From contig NZ_CP094971.1 in the NCBI RefSeq assembly GCF_022869825.1, positions 1,241,501-1,305,500 on the forward strand: a DNA stretch of 64,000 nt. Reading direction: 5' to 3'. A program made the translations under genes and the position numbers. Origin of the DNA: Clostridium sp. BJN0001. Its GTDB lineage: Bacteria > Bacillota > Clostridia > Clostridiales > Clostridiaceae. Positions 18,006 through 27,856 of this stretch are shown here, piece after piece (the first letter of the stretch is position 1; each line of letters begins with the position of its first letter). The notes below the pieces were generated by a model. The model saw only the letters and a program-made list of their open reading frames with translations, was not told the origin of the DNA and searched no databases.

Positions 18006-18572
18006 ATGAATGAAATTAAAAGTTTTGTCATAACTATTGTTACGGTAATAATATTTATAAGCTCTATAGAAATTATAATTCCTGATTCTAAGATGAATAA
18101 ATATATAAATTTTATTCTAGGATTGATTCTTATAATAGCTATCTTAAATCCTATAGTATCATTTATGAATAATGGACAATCTAAAATAATGAGCTCTGTA
18201 AATGAGTATCAAAGTAAGATTTTAGAACAAGATGAAACACTAAATAATAATAATAATGATAAAGAGGATATTCGAGAGAATTCTTTTAGAAAGAATTTTA
18301 ATAAGAATTTAGTTGAACTTTTAAAAAAGAAGTTTTCTAAATATGATTTTGAAGTAAATTCAGAATGTGACATAAATTTTGATACTACAAAGTTTAACAT
18401 AAAAATGATTAATGTAATTATAAAAACAGGAAAAGTAAAGCCGATAAAAAAAGTTGAATTAAATGATGAGAAAAATTTAGATTTAGTAAATGAAAGATAT
18501 AAAGATGTTGTAGATTATTTAAAAGAGCAGCTTCAGATAGATGAAAACAAAATCAGAATTTATGAAAAATAA
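18006..18572 (+). CDS. spoIIIAF: Stage III sporulation protein AF
   Basis: 188 residues with two N-terminal membrane helices (about 6-24 and 33-50) and a soluble C-terminal domain of alpha-beta ring-building type. I start it at ATG 18006, behind GGAGGATGAT, instead of the longer in-frame start at 17961 inside spoIIIAE, because SpoIIIAF begins directly with a hydrophobic helix. Confidence 0.92.
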   Translation: MNEIKSFVITIVTVIIFISSIEIIIPDSKMNKYINFILGLILIIAILNPIVSFMNNGQSKIMSSVNEYQSKILEQDETLNNNNNDKEDIRENSFRKNFNKNLVELLKKKFSKYDFEVNSECDINFDTTKFNIKMINVIIKTGKVKPIKKVELNDEKNLDLVNERYKDVVDYLKEQLQIDENKIRIYEK

Positions 18573-18586
18573 GAGAGGTTTTATTT

Positions 18587-19192
18587 ATGTCGGATAAGAA
18601 TGATAATAAATTTACACCATGGGCATCAAAGATATTTGGGCAAAAAAAAATAAAGAATCTTCTTACCATATGTCTTATATTAGCATTTTTAGTAATTGCA
18701 ATAGATGTGCTACTCCCATCAGGTATAAACATAATGAATACAAGTAGCAATGATTTTTATGAAGATGATGAATCAATTAAAAGCACAGAAGTTGAAGACT
18801 ATGAACAGAAACAGAAGGAAGACCTTATAAATATACTTAAGAAAATAAATGGTGTAGGAAATGTTGATGTTATGATTTCATTTGAAAATGGGGAAGAGAA
18901 AGTACCTGCATATGATAAAACAAAACAGAATTCTACATCAGTTGAAACAGATAACGGAGGAGGAAAAAGAGAGAACAGCCAAAATACTGATAATGATAAA
19001 ATAGTTATGACAAGCAGTAATGGCACTAATGAACCATTTATACTTGAAACAAAAAAGCCAAAGATAATAGGAGTGCTTATAGTATCTGAAGGAGCATCAG
19101 ATAGCAAGATAAAGTATCAAATAGAAAAAGCTGTTTCAAATTTATATAACTTAAGTTTAGATAAAGTTAATGTATATAGTATGAAGAAGTAG
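18587..19192 (+). CDS. spoIIIAG: Stage III sporulation protein AG
   Basis: 201 residues: one N-terminal membrane helix (about 22-42), an acidic linker and a ring-building domain with KKINGVGNVDVMISFENGEE. A Thr/Asn/Ser-rich insert around residues 110-145 precedes the ILVVSEGA strand. SpoIIIAG forms a large oligomeric ring in the intermembrane space. AGAGAGGT precedes the ATG. Confidence 0.93.
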   Translation: MSDKNDNKFTPWASKIFGQKKIKNLLTICLILAFLVIAIDVLLPSGINIMNTSSNDFYEDDESIKSTEVEDYEQKQKEDLINILKKINGVGNVDVMISFENGEEKVPAYDKTKQNSTSVETDNGGGKRENSQNTDNDKIVMTSSNGTNEPFILETKKPKIIGVLIVSEGASDSKIKYQIEKAVSNLYNLSLDKVNVYSMKK

Positions 19193-19231
19193 CATATAAT
19201 TTAAAAGAAAAAAGGATAGGGGGAAAATATT

Positions 19232-19753
19232 ATGACAAAAAAACAATGTGGGATTATTTTAACTTTATTAGGGTTAATATTATGTGTAGGAATTCTTTCT
19301 GTAAAGCTTAATAATGGAGGATTAAATGATCCTGAGGATTTAAGCGCTGCAATTGTAGATCAAAATGTTTCAGATGGTGGTGAAGATGAGACAGAAGCTT
19401 TAAGCCAAAATGATGCTTTTTATGATTCTAGAAGCAGTAGAGATCAGAACGATTCTACAACTATTCAGACTTTAAAAGCAATAATTGCAGATTCAAATAT
19501 ATCTGAAGAAAAAAAGAATGAAGCTACAAGCGAGCTTACAAAGAAAACAGTTGCAAGAGATAATGAAAATAGAATAGAACTTAATATTAAAAATAAAGGA
19601 TATGAAGATGCATTATGTATGCTAGAAGACAATAAAGCAACAGTAATTGTCAAATCAAGCGATGAACTTTCAGAAAAAGACAGTGTTGCAATTCAGGAAA
19701 TTGTGCAGGATGTGTCTAAAATAAAAGATGTTATAATTCAAGTAAAACAGTAA
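19232..19753 (+). CDS. spoIIIAH: Stage III sporulation protein AH
   Basis: 173 residues: an N-terminal membrane helix (about 7-24), an acidic linker and a C-terminal YscJ/FliF-like ring-building domain (from about 70). It interacts with SpoIIQ across the septum in other species. Strong ATAGGGGGA site. Last gene of the spoIIIA operon; no convincing terminator before the next promoter. Confidence 0.93.
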   Translation: MTKKQCGIILTLLGLILCVGILSVKLNNGGLNDPEDLSAAIVDQNVSDGGEDETEALSQNDAFYDSRSSRDQNDSTTIQTLKAIIADSNISEEKKNEATSELTKKTVARDNENRIELNIKNKGYEDALCMLEDNKATVIVKSSDELSEKDSVAIQEIVQDVSKIKDVIIQVKQ

Positions 19754-19775
19754 ATTTAATCTTTAATATATAAAT

Positions 19776-19804
19776 TTGTAATGTGAAATTTTATTTGATA
19801 TAAT
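19776..19804 (+). promoter_or_regulatory. Vegetative promoter for asp23/nusB run
   Basis: TTGTAA (19776-19781) and TATAAT (19799-19804), 17-base spacer, about 60 bases before the Asp23-family ATG. It allows the housekeeping genes to be expressed apart from the sporulation operon. Confidence 0.6.
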
Positions 19805-19861
19805 AAGCTTAAGATAAAAGAGAGTGCTTTGCATGAACTTTTTAAGGAGGTTTAGTTATAC

Positions 19862-20233
19862 ATGGAAGATGTAAATGGTAATGAGAATACAGGAGTAGTT
19901 AGAATTTCAGATGAAGTAGTAAGTGTGATAGCCGGAGTTGCAGCACAGGAAATAGATGGTATATGTGATTATCAAAAAGCAAATATTCCAAATATTTTTA
20001 AAGGTAAAAAAGCTCCTAATAAGGCAGCAAAAGTTACTTTAGAAGATGACAAGGCAATAATAGATATGAATGTAACCGTTGAATATGGTGTAAGAATCAT
20101 GGATACTATTGCATTTGTACAAGAAAATGTAAAAAAGACAGTTGAAGCAATGACAGGAATTAAGGTAGAAGCTGTAAATGTATGTGTTCAGAGCATTTGT
20201 TTACCTAAAAAAGAACAAACAGAAGCTAACTAA
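19862..20233 (+). CDS. Asp23/Gls24 family envelope-stress-like protein (YqhY type)
   Basis: 123 residues with the Asp23 pattern: GVVRISDEVVSVIAGVAAQEIDG at the start and the VNVCVQSICLP strand at the end. YqhY-type members lie before nusB in many Firmicutes and have been linked to lipid metabolism. AAGGAGG precedes ATG 19862. Confidence 0.9.
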   Translation: MEDVNGNENTGVVRISDEVVSVIAGVAAQEIDGICDYQKANIPNIFKGKKAPNKAAKVTLEDDKAIIDMNVTVEYGVRIMDTIAFVQENVKKTVEAMTGIKVEAVNVCVQSICLPKKEQTEAN

Positions 20234-20237
20234 CATT

Positions 20238-20275
20238 TTACCCTCTGACACCTTTCAGAGGGTAATTTTATTTTG
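20238..20275 (+). terminator. Intrinsic terminator between asp23-like gene and nusB
   Basis: TTACCCTCTGA and TCAGAGGGTAA form a perfect stem with a six-base loop and a T-rich tail. nusB starts nine bases after the tail, so nusB-recN transcription needs read-through or an internal promoter. Confidence 0.85.
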
Positions 20276-20283
20276 GAGGAAAA

Positions 20284-20682
20284 ATGAATAGAAAATTATC
20301 AAGAGAAAAAGCAATGGAAATTTTATTTACAATGGAACTTAATAAGGAGACCGTAGATGACGCTATAAATAATTATTTAGAAGATTATGATAGCACATCA
20401 AAAGGACTTGATCTTATATATATAAGAAGAGTACTAAGCGGAATAAATGAAAATCAACTTCAAATTGAGAAACAAATAAATGAGAAACTTAAAAACTGGA
20501 CTTTGGATAGAATTGCAAAGATTAACCTCGTAATTTTAAAAATTGCCACATATGAAATTTTATTTGAAGAAGACATACCAAAGGCAGTTTCTATAAATGA
20601 AGCGGTAGAACTCACAAAAAAATATTCGGATTTAAAGAGTGTTTCTTTTGTAAACGGAGTTTTAGACAAAATAAATAAATAA
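20284..20682 (+). CDS. nusB: Transcription antitermination factor NusB
   Basis: 132 residues, all-helical, with the NusB end block EIVFEEDIPKAVSINEAVELTKKYS-like sequence and FVNGVLDKI. NusB works with NusE (S10) in rRNA antitermination. TTTTGGAGGAAAA precedes ATG 20284. First gene of a long tightly spaced run through recN. Confidence 0.93.
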   Translation: MNRKLSREKAMEILFTMELNKETVDDAINNYLEDYDSTSKGLDLIYIRRVLSGINENQLQIEKQINEKLKNWTLDRIAKINLVILKIATYEILFEEDIPKAVSINEAVELTKKYSDLKSVSFVNGVLDKINK

Positions 20683-20699
20683 GGAAAAGTGATAATTAA

Positions 20700-21548
20700 A
20701 TGGGACAAATTATTGATGTTAAATCATTAGCTGATAGATTAAGAAATGATATAAAGGATTTTGCAAATGACAGAAAAAAGCAAGGATTAAAAGCACCTAA
20801 AATTGCTTCAGTTCTTACTTCAGATGATCCAGGTTCAATATATTACATAGAAAGCCAAAAAAAACTTGCACAAAAGCTTTCTGTCGATTTTTTAGATATA
20901 AGACTTGAGAAAGATGTTACAGAAGAGGGCCTTATCTCAAAAATCCATGAATTAAATTCAGATTATACAGTTTCAGGAATAATAATTCAGTTACCACTTA
21001 AAAAAGGATTTAATCAAAATAGAGTAGTAAATGAAATCGCAGTAGAAAAAGATATTGACTGCCTTACATTAACAAATCAAGGAAAACTTTATACAGGAGC
21101 AGAGGGTTTTATCCCATGTACTCCAAATTCTGTTTTAAATATTTTAAAGAGTCTTCCAATTGACATAACTTCTAAAAATGTAGTCGTAATAGGAAGAAGT
21201 AATATAGTAGGGAAACCAGTAGCACAGCTTATGCTTAATGAGAATGCGACTGTTACTATATGTCATTCAAGAACAAAAAATTTAAGAGAAAAAACAAGTG
21301 AAGCAGACATATTAATTTCAGCAATAGGAAAGCCTAAGTTTATAGATGATACATATATTAAAGAAAATGCTATTTTAATTGATGTAGGAACATCAAGATT
21401 TGAAGGAAAAATCACAGGAGATATTGATTTAGATAAGGTATTAGATAAATGCTTATATGTAACAAAAGTCCCAGGAGGTGTTGGTGCGCTTACAACAACA
21501 TTACTAATTAATAATGCATGTGAGGCGCTTAAAAATAATGAAAATTAA
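20700..21548 (+). CDS. folD: Bifunctional methylene-THF dehydrogenase / methenyl-THF cyclohydrolase
   Basis: 282 residues with the FolD motifs YYIESQKKLAQ (catalytic Tyr/Lys near residues 47-51), IIQLPLKKG and PGGVGALTTTLL, plus the NADP-loop IGRSNIVGKP. It interconverts 5,10-methylene- and 10-formyl-THF in one-carbon metabolism. It overlaps xseA by 11 bases. Confidence 0.95.
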   Translation: MGQIIDVKSLADRLRNDIKDFANDRKKQGLKAPKIASVLTSDDPGSIYYIESQKKLAQKLSVDFLDIRLEKDVTEEGLISKIHELNSDYTVSGIIIQLPLKKGFNQNRVVNEIAVEKDIDCLTLTNQGKLYTGAEGFIPCTPNSVLNILKSLPIDITSKNVVVIGRSNIVGKPVAQLMLNENATVTICHSRTKNLREKTSEADILISAIGKPKFIDDTYIKENAILIDVGTSRFEGKITGDIDLDKVLDKCLYVTKVPGGVGALTTTLLINNACEALKNNEN

Positions 21549-22734
21549 GACATTTTCTGTTTCTGAAGTAAATAATTATATAAAAGGGTTAATGGATAAT
21601 GATTTTATTTTACGAAATCTCTCTGTAAAAGGAGAGATTTCTAATTTAAAGTATCATTCAAGCGGGCATATATACTTTTCTCTTAAAGATGAAATGGGTA
21701 GAATAAACTGTATAATGTTTAGAAGTAGTGCATATAAGTTGAAATTTAAGCTTAAAGAAGGAATGTCATGTATAGTAAAATGCAGAGCTTCTTTATATCC
21801 AGCACAAGGAAGTATTCAGCTTTATGTAGAGGAAATAGAAAAGTCGGGTACTGGAGATATCTATGCAGAATTTGAGAAATTAAAAAATAAATTAAGTTCG
21901 CTTGGATATTTTGATGAAAGTTTAAAAAAACCAATTCCAGTATTTCCAAGAAGAATTGGTGTTGTAACATCAGAAACAGGTGCTGTTATAAATGATATAA
22001 TAAATGTTACCAAAAGACGAAATAATCTTGTCGATATTGTATTATATCCAGCAAAAGTTCAAGGTATTGATGCCTATAAGGAAATAATTCATGGAATTGA
22101 GTTTTTTAATAAGAAAAATGATATAGATGTGCTTATAGTAGGACGAGGCGGAGGTTCTTTTGAAGATCTTAATAACTTTAATAATGAATCTCTTGCTATG
22201 GCAATTTTACATTCTAAAATACCGGTTATTTCAGCTGTAGGTCATGAAACTGATTTCACTATTTGCGATTTTGTTGCAGATAAAAGAGCTTCAACTCCAT
22301 CTCAAGCTGCAGAGATAGCAGTTCCTTATATTGATGATATAAAATTAAATATAGATAATATAAAAAAGAGAATATTGGATATAATTACTAATAAAATAAG
22401 TAATTATAAAAATGAGCTTGATTCACTAAATCGTATGATTAATATATATTCCCCTGCAGTAAAAATTGCAAATATGTATATAAGTCTTGACGAATTAAAT
22501 GAAAAGCTTAGTAATATTTCACTTCAGAAGATAAAAAATGAAAAGACAAATCTTGTACATTTGAGTAAACTTTTAAGTGCTAATAATCCAATTGATATTT
22601 TGGATAAAGGATATGCTATAATAGAAAATAATGACGGATATATAAAATCAATAGACAGTTTAAAAGATGAAACAATGATGAAAGTGACTTTAAAAGATGG
22701 AAAAGTTTCAGGAACGTTTATGCCTATAAAGTAG
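21538..22734 (+). CDS. xseA: Exodeoxyribonuclease VII large subunit
   Basis: 398 residues from ATG 21538 ([15 protein letters not shown]). An N-terminal OB fold (about 5-105) binds DNA; the catalytic domain carries the [10 protein letters not shown] motif near residue 203 and ISAVGHETD near 234. A longer in-frame start at 21514 lies within folD and is not supported. Works with the XseB subunit encoded just downstream. Confidence 0.95.
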   Translation: MKIKTFSVSEVNNYIKGLMDNDFILRNLSVKGEISNLKYHSSGHIYFSLKDEMGRINCIMFRSSAYKLKFKLKEGMSCIVKCRASLYPAQGSIQLYVEEIEKSGTGDIYAEFEKLKNKLSSLGYFDESLKKPIPVFPRRIGVVTSETGAVINDIINVTKRRNNLVDIVLYPAKVQGIDAYKEIIHGIEFFNKKNDIDVLIVGRGGGSFEDLNNFNNESLAMAILHSKIPVISAVGHETDFTICDFVADKRASTPSQAAEIAVPYIDDIKLNIDNIKKRILDIITNKISNYKNELDSLNRMINIYSPAVKIANMYISLDELNEKLSNISLQKIKNEKTNLVHLSKLLSANNPIDILDKGYAIIENNDGYIKSIDSLKDETMMKVTLKDGKVSGTFMPIK

Positions 22735-22747
22735 AGGAGTGTTTGTT

Positions 22748-22969
22748 TTGGCTACGAAAGAAAGTTATGAGCATAATTTAAATAAATTAAACGATATACT
22801 TGAAAATATTCAAAGTGATGATTTAAATCTCGAAGAGAGCATGAAATTGTATGAACAAGGAGTAAAACTTATAAATAAAATGTATAAGATTTTAGATTCG
22901 TATAATGGAAAGATTACATCGATTGTAGAAGGTCAGGAAAAGCGAGGTTTAAAAAAAGATGATAATTAA
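22748..22969 (+). CDS. xseB: Exodeoxyribonuclease VII small subunit (TTG start)
   Basis: 73 residues, helical hairpin, with the XseB pattern [34 protein letters not shown] at 22734-22739 overlaps an in-frame GTG at 22739, so TTG 22748, eight bases downstream of the site, is preferred. It overlaps ispA by 11 bases. Confidence 0.9.
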   Translation: MATKESYEHNLNKLNDILENIQSDDLNLEESMKLYEQGVKLINKMYKILDSYNGKITSIVEGQEKRGLKKDDN

Positions 22970-23828
22970 TGAAATAAGAGATAATATAAATGACTACTTA
23001 AAAAATTATTTCAATTCTAGAGGCTCATATAATAGAATAGTTTACGATTCTGAAAGTTATAGTTTAAATGCTGGAGGAAAAAGAATACGACCACTTCTTT
23101 TATGTCTTTCATATATGCTTTATAAAAAAGATTATAAAGAAGTTACTGATATGGCAGCTGCAATTGAAATGATACATACTTATTCTCTTATTCATGATGA
23201 TTTGCCATGTATGGATAATGATGATTTCAGACGTGGAATGCTTACAAATCATAAAAAGTTCGGATATAATATTGCTGTACTTGCAGGTGATTCTCTTTTA
23301 AATGAAGCAATGATTCTTATGATGAAGTATTCTCTTGAACATGGGGAAAATGCACTTAAAGCATCTAAAATCATTGCAGAAGCAGCAGGAAGTGAAGGAA
23401 TGATTGGGGGACAGATTGTTGATATAATATCTGAAGGTCAAAAAATTTCTTTAGATGAACTTAAGTATATGCATAAAAAAAAGACTGGTGCTCTTATAAA
23501 AGCAGCTGTACTTTCAGGAGCTGTACTTGCAGGAGGCAAAGAAGATCATTTGAAGATATTAGATAAATTTGGTTCTAATATAGGTCTTGCATTTCAGATA
23601 AGAGACGATATCCTTGATGTAATTGGTGATAGTAAAAATTTAGGCAAAAAAACTCATGCTGATAAAGAGCATGATAAAACAAATTTCATAACAGAATTTG
23701 GGCTTGAGAAGTGTAAAAAGATGTGTGAGGATCTTACATCTGAAAGTATAAGTCTTTTAGATACTCTGCCACTTAATACAGATAATCTTAAAGAGCTTAC
23801 TTTAATGCTTCTTAAAAGAGAGAAATAA
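22959..23828 (+). CDS. ispA: Polyprenyl (farnesyl) diphosphate synthase
   Basis: 289 residues with both Asp-rich motifs: [15 protein letters not shown] near residues 80-95 and [12 protein letters not shown] near 215. The two small-side residues before the first motif (Tyr-Ser) suggest a short-chain product (C15 or C20). It feeds undecaprenyl and other prenyl lipids; dxs follows directly. Confidence 0.92.
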   Translation: MIINEIRDNINDYLKNYFNSRGSYNRIVYDSESYSLNAGGKRIRPLLLCLSYMLYKKDYKEVTDMAAAIEMIHTYSLIHDDLPCMDNDDFRRGMLTNHKKFGYNIAVLAGDSLLNEAMILMMKYSLEHGENALKASKIIAEAAGSEGMIGGQIVDIISEGQKISLDELKYMHKKKTGALIKAAVLSGAVLAGGKEDHLKILDKFGSNIGLAFQIRDDILDVIGDSKNLGKKTHADKEHDKTNFITEFGLEKCKKMCEDLTSESISLLDTLPLNTDNLKELTLMLLKREK

Positions 23829-23840
23829 GAGGAAAGGTAT

Positions 23841-25712
23841 ATGAAATTAATAGATAAGTTAAAATTTCCAGATGATATAAATTCTTTGGATTTTGCAAAA
23901 TTAGATGAGCTTAGTCAAGAAATAAGAGAATTTCTAATTGAAAGTGTTTCAAAAACAGGTGGACATCTTTCATCAAATCTTGGAGTTTGCGATCTTACAT
24001 TAAGCCTTTTTAAAGCTTTTGATTTTAATAAAGATAAAGTAATATTTGATGTAGGACATCAGAGCTATGTATATAAAATTCTTACAGGTAGAAAAGATGA
24101 TTTTGTAAATTTAAGAAAGTATGGGGGCTTAAGTGGATTCCCTAAAACAAATGAAAGTAAGTTTGACTTCTTTAATACAGGACATAGTTCGACTTCAATT
24201 TCAGCTGGACTTGGTATGGCAAGAGCAAGAGATATAAAAGGTGAAAAATATAATATTATTTCTGTAATAGGAGATGGAGCCTTAACAGGAGGAATGTCAT
24301 TTGAAGCTTTAAATGACTTAGGCTTTAGAAAAACTAAAATGATAGTTATTTTAAATGATAATGGAATGTCAATTGCAAAAAATGTTGGAGGATTATCTAA
24401 ATATCTTAATTATTTAAGAATAAAACCTTCATATAGCAGATTAAAAAATAATATTCATGCATCACTTGAAACGACTGATTTTGGCAAAAATGTAGCAGAT
24501 AGAATTTCAAAACTTAAAGATAGAGTAAAAAAGATAGTAATACCATCAATGCTTTTTGAAGATATGGGACTTAAATACATAGGACCTATCGATGGTCATA
24601 ATATAAAAGAAATGACAGAAATATTTAAAAATGTGAAAGAAATTGATGAACCATGTATAATTCATGTAGTTACAAAAAAAGGAAGGGGATATCAGTTTGC
24701 TGAAGAGAGCCCTGGAAAATTTCATGGAATAAAACCATTTGATTTAGAGAGTGGAGAAGTAAAAAAGAGTTTAAACAGGACATTTTCGAAGGCTTTTGGA
24801 AAGTCTATTATAGATATTGCAAAGAAGAATAAAAAGGTTGTAGCAGTAACGGCAGCTATGCCAGATGGAACAGGACTTAAAGAATTTTCTCAGATTTTTA
24901 AGAATAGATTTTTTGATGTTGGAATTGCAGAGCAACATGCAGTTACGTTATCTGCAGGAATGGCTATTTCAGGACTTGTTCCTGTGGCAGCAATTTATTC
25001 GACTTTTTTGCAGAGAGCTTATGATCAGATTCTTCATGATGTATGTCTTCAAAATCTTCATGTAGTTTTTGCTATAGATAGAGCTGGGATAGTTGGAGAA
25101 GATGGTGAGACACATCAAGGAATAATGGATGTATCCTTCTTATATTCAATGCCTAATATGACAATAATAGAACCAAAGTGTACTGATGAAGTAAAAAATG
25201 CTTTAAACTATGCAGTAAATGAATTCAAAGGACCTATAGTAGTCAGATATCCAAAAGGTGGAGATTCAGTTTTAGATTTAAAGCCGATAAAAAAGTTTGA
25301 TTATGGAAAATGGGAAGTTATAAATGAAGGAGAAGATGTATGTATTATAGCATCAGGAAGGATGCTTCAAAATGCATTAATTGCAAAAGATTCAATTGAA
25401 AATGAAAAAGTAAATCCAATGATAGTAAATGCTTCATTCATAAAACCTATTGATACTATGCTTTTAGATAAAATAGCTAAAAAGAATTTTAATATTCTTA
25501 TTTTAGAGGATAATATGATATCTGGAGGACTTGGAACAAACATAGTTCAGTATATAAATAGTAATGGAAATAATAATAAAATAGTCCTTAGAGGATACAA
25601 TGATTTTGTACCTCAGGGAAACGTAAATATTTTATATAAAATATATGGTCTTGATTGCGATAGTATAAAACAAGACATAATAAATCTTTACAAAAATAAG
25701 AGGAGAGTTTAA
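23841..25712 (+). CDS. dxs: 1-deoxy-D-xylulose-5-phosphate synthase
   Basis: 623 residues, the usual length. ThDP-dependent enzyme joining pyruvate and glyceraldehyde 3-phosphate, entry step of the MEP isoprenoid route. Visible: DVGHQSYVYKILTGR, the ThDP site GDGALTGGMSFEALND near residue 150, and the transketolase domain AEQHAVTLSAGMA and GEDGETHQG. RBS AGAGGAAAGG, twelve bases after ispA. Confidence 0.96.
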   Translation: MKLIDKLKFPDDINSLDFAKLDELSQEIREFLIESVSKTGGHLSSNLGVCDLTLSLFKAFDFNKDKVIFDVGHQSYVYKILTGRKDDFVNLRKYGGLSGFPKTNESKFDFFNTGHSSTSISAGLGMARARDIKGEKYNIISVIGDGALTGGMSFEALNDLGFRKTKMIVILNDNGMSIAKNVGGLSKYLNYLRIKPSYSRLKNNIHASLETTDFGKNVADRISKLKDRVKKIVIPSMLFEDMGLKYIGPIDGHNIKEMTEIFKNVKEIDEPCIIHVVTKKGRGYQFAEESPGKFHGIKPFDLESGEVKKSLNRTFSKAFGKSIIDIAKKNKKVVAVTAAMPDGTGLKEFSQIFKNRFFDVGIAEQHAVTLSAGMAISGLVPVAAIYSTFLQRAYDQILHDVCLQNLHVVFAIDRAGIVGEDGETHQGIMDVSFLYSMPNMTIIEPKCTDEVKNALNYAVNEFKGPIVVRYPKGGDSVLDLKPIKKFDYGKWEVINEGEDVCIIASGRMLQNALIAKDSIENEKVNPMIVNASFIKPIDTMLLDKIAKKNFNILILEDNMISGGLGTNIVQYINSNGNNNKIVLRGYNDFVPQGNVNILYKIYGLDCDSIKQDIINLYKNKRRV

Positions 25713-25713
25713 G

Positions 25714-26523
25714 TTGAATAAAAAAGAAAGATTAGATATACTTTTAGTATCTAAGGGTATAATTACCTCAAGAGAAAGAGCTAAAGCTTGCATAATGGAA
25801 GGAAAAGTCTATGTTGATGGAAATAAAGCCGATAAAGCAGGAGAAAAATATAATGTAGACTCCAATATAGAATATAGAGGAAATAAGCTTAAATATGTAA
25901 GCAGAGGCGGTCTTAAACTTGAAAAAGCAATGAAGTCTTTTGATATAGATTTAAATGATAAAATTTGTATGGATATAGGAGCATCAACAGGAGGCTTTAC
26001 AGATTGTATGCTTCAAAATGGAGCAAAAAAAGTATATTCTGTTGATGTGGGCTATGGACAATTTGCATGGAAACTTAGAACTAATGAAAAAGTTGTTACA
26101 ATGGAAAGAACAAATATACGATATGTAACAAGAGATGATATAGATGATCTTATAGATTTCGCATCAATAGATGTGTCATTTATATCATTAAAGAAGATAA
26201 TGGAACCTGTCTTAAATCTACTTACAGATAAAGGATCTATAGCAGCTCTCATAAAGCCTCAGTTTGAAGCTGGAAGAGAAAAAGTTGGGAAAAAAGGTGT
26301 TGTACGAGAGAGATCAACACATAAAGAAGTTGTAGAAGATATTTGCAATTTTCTATTAGCTCATAATCTTACAATAATAGGAGTAGACTTTTCACCTATT
26401 AAAGGACCTGAAGGAAATATAGAATATTTAGTTTATTTTACTAAGGATAAACTGATGCAAAGCACTTTTACTATAGAGGATGCAGATAAAATTGTAGATT
26501 TATCACATGATACTTTAGCATAA
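25714..26523 (+). CDS. tlyA: TlyA family rRNA 2'-O-methyltransferase / hemolysin A homologue
   Basis: 269 residues from TTG 25714 (RBS AGAGGAGAG). S4 domain (about 5-65) then an FtsJ-type methyltransferase with DIGASTGGFTDCML near residue 88 and the KDKK-type residues downstream. In mycobacteria TlyA methylates 16S and 23S rRNA. Its place between dxs and nadK is standard in Clostridia. Confidence 0.92.
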   Translation: MNKKERLDILLVSKGIITSRERAKACIMEGKVYVDGNKADKAGEKYNVDSNIEYRGNKLKYVSRGGLKLEKAMKSFDIDLNDKICMDIGASTGGFTDCMLQNGAKKVYSVDVGYGQFAWKLRTNEKVVTMERTNIRYVTRDDIDDLIDFASIDVSFISLKKIMEPVLNLLTDKGSIAALIKPQFEAGREKVGKKGVVRERSTHKEVVEDICNFLLAHNLTIIGVDFSPIKGPEGNIEYLVYFTKDKLMQSTFTIEDADKIVDLSHDTLA

Positions 26524-26540
26524 TTTACGGGGGAAGATAT

Positions 26541-27368
26541 ATGTTAAATATAGGGGTAGCTATAAATACTTCTAAAGACAAAGATAGTAGTATTTTAAAT
26601 ATGATAGTAAAAAAATTCAAAGAAAATTTTTCTATAGATAGTATTAAGATATTTGACTGTTTTGATATAGAGAATCAGAATCTTTCATCAGTTGATTTTC
26701 TTATTGTTCTTGGAGGAGATGGAACTCTTCTTGGAATTTCAAGAGGAATTTCAGGAAAATATGATGTACCGATTTTAGGAATAAATATTGGAAATCTTGG
26801 CTTTTTATCAAGCATAGATATATCAGAAATAGATGAAGCTATTTTAAAAATCAAACAGAAAAAGTATAAAATAACAGATAGAATGATGATAGAGTGCATT
26901 ATAGAAGATTTTAAAAAATCAGAAACTTTTACAGCATTAAATGATGTCGTTATTGCAAGAGGAACATTATCTAGAATGCTTAAATTAAAAGTTTCAGTTG
27001 ATAAAAAAGTTTATTCAATATTTAATGGAGATGGACTTATAGTTTCTACACCTACAGGATCAACAGGATATTCTTTTTCAGCAGGAGGTCCTTTTGTTTA
27101 TCCTAATCTTGAGCTTTTAACGCTTACTCCAATATGTGCTCATTCAAAAGGAATGCAGCCTATAGTTTTAAATAAAGATAGCATAATTAATATTGAGGCG
27201 TTAAATCAGGAAGAAAAAATATATCTTACAGTTGATGGACAGAAAAATATAGAAATACATAAAAATACAATTGTCAAAGTAAAAAAGAGCGATAAGAGAG
27301 TAAAAATAATTCTCTTTGATGACTATGATTATTTTAAAGTTTTAAGAACAAAAATATTAAATAACTAA
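26541..27368 (+). CDS. nadK: NAD kinase
   Basis: 275 residues with GGDGTLLG near residue 56 and the NAD-binding TPTGSTGYSFSAGGP block near 172. Phosphorylates NAD to NADP. ATG 26541 after ACGGGGGAAG. Confidence 0.95.
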   Translation: MLNIGVAINTSKDKDSSILNMIVKKFKENFSIDSIKIFDCFDIENQNLSSVDFLIVLGGDGTLLGISRGISGKYDVPILGINIGNLGFLSSIDISEIDEAILKIKQKKYKITDRMMIECIIEDFKKSETFTALNDVVIARGTLSRMLKLKVSVDKKVYSIFNGDGLIVSTPTGSTGYSFSAGGPFVYPNLELLTLTPICAHSKGMQPIVLNKDSIINIEALNQEEKIYLTVDGQKNIEIHKNTIVKVKKSDKRVKIILFDDYDYFKVLRTKILNN

Positions 27369-27390
27369 CAAAATGGGATGGTGATAACAT

Positions 27391-27840
27391 TTGAAATCAA
27401 AAAGACATACAAAAATTCTTGAAATTATAAATTCTACAGATATTGAAACACAAGAGGAGCTTGCAGCAAAACTTAAAGAAGAAGGTTTTAATGTAACTCA
27501 AGCTACAGTTTCAAGAGATATAAAAAATTTAAAGCTAATTAAAATACCATCATCGCAGGGAAAATCAAAGTATGTTGTAAGAACAGCAGAAAAACATGAT
27601 ATTTACCAAAAACTTGCGAGTATATTATCAACAACAGTTCTAAGCGTTGAAAGTGTAGACAAAATGGTCGTAATAAAGACAATATCTGGATCTGGAGCAA
27701 TTACTGCAGAAGCTATTGATAATCTCCATGAAACAGATATAGCAGGAACAGTTGCAGGTGATAATACAATATTTATTTTATTAAGAACTTTAAGTGCAGC
27801 AGAAGATTTAGTAGCAAAAATCAGGAAAAAGATGTCTTAA
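27391..27840 (+). CDS. argR: Arginine repressor ArgR
   Basis: 149 residues from TTG 27391 behind GGGATGGTGATAA. An N-terminal winged helix ([18 protein letters not shown] near 36-53) and a C-terminal hexamerisation/arginine-binding domain with [15 protein letters not shown] near 117. Controls arginine metabolism. Standard partner of recN in Firmicutes. Confidence 0.95.
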   Translation: MKSKRHTKILEIINSTDIETQEELAAKLKEEGFNVTQATVSRDIKNLKLIKIPSSQGKSKYVVRTAEKHDIYQKLASILSTTVLSVESVDKMVVIKTISGSGAITAEAIDNLHETDIAGTVAGDNTIFILLRTLSAAEDLVAKIRKKMS

Positions 27841-27856
27841 AGAGAGGCGTGAAGTT

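Noticed and set aside
19232..19753. Possible regulatory sigma-E promoter before spoIIIAA, and sigma-G-like sites before spoIVB and dacF
   Set aside because: AT-rich sequence gave only partial matches by eye; none could be placed with both elements and proper spacing.
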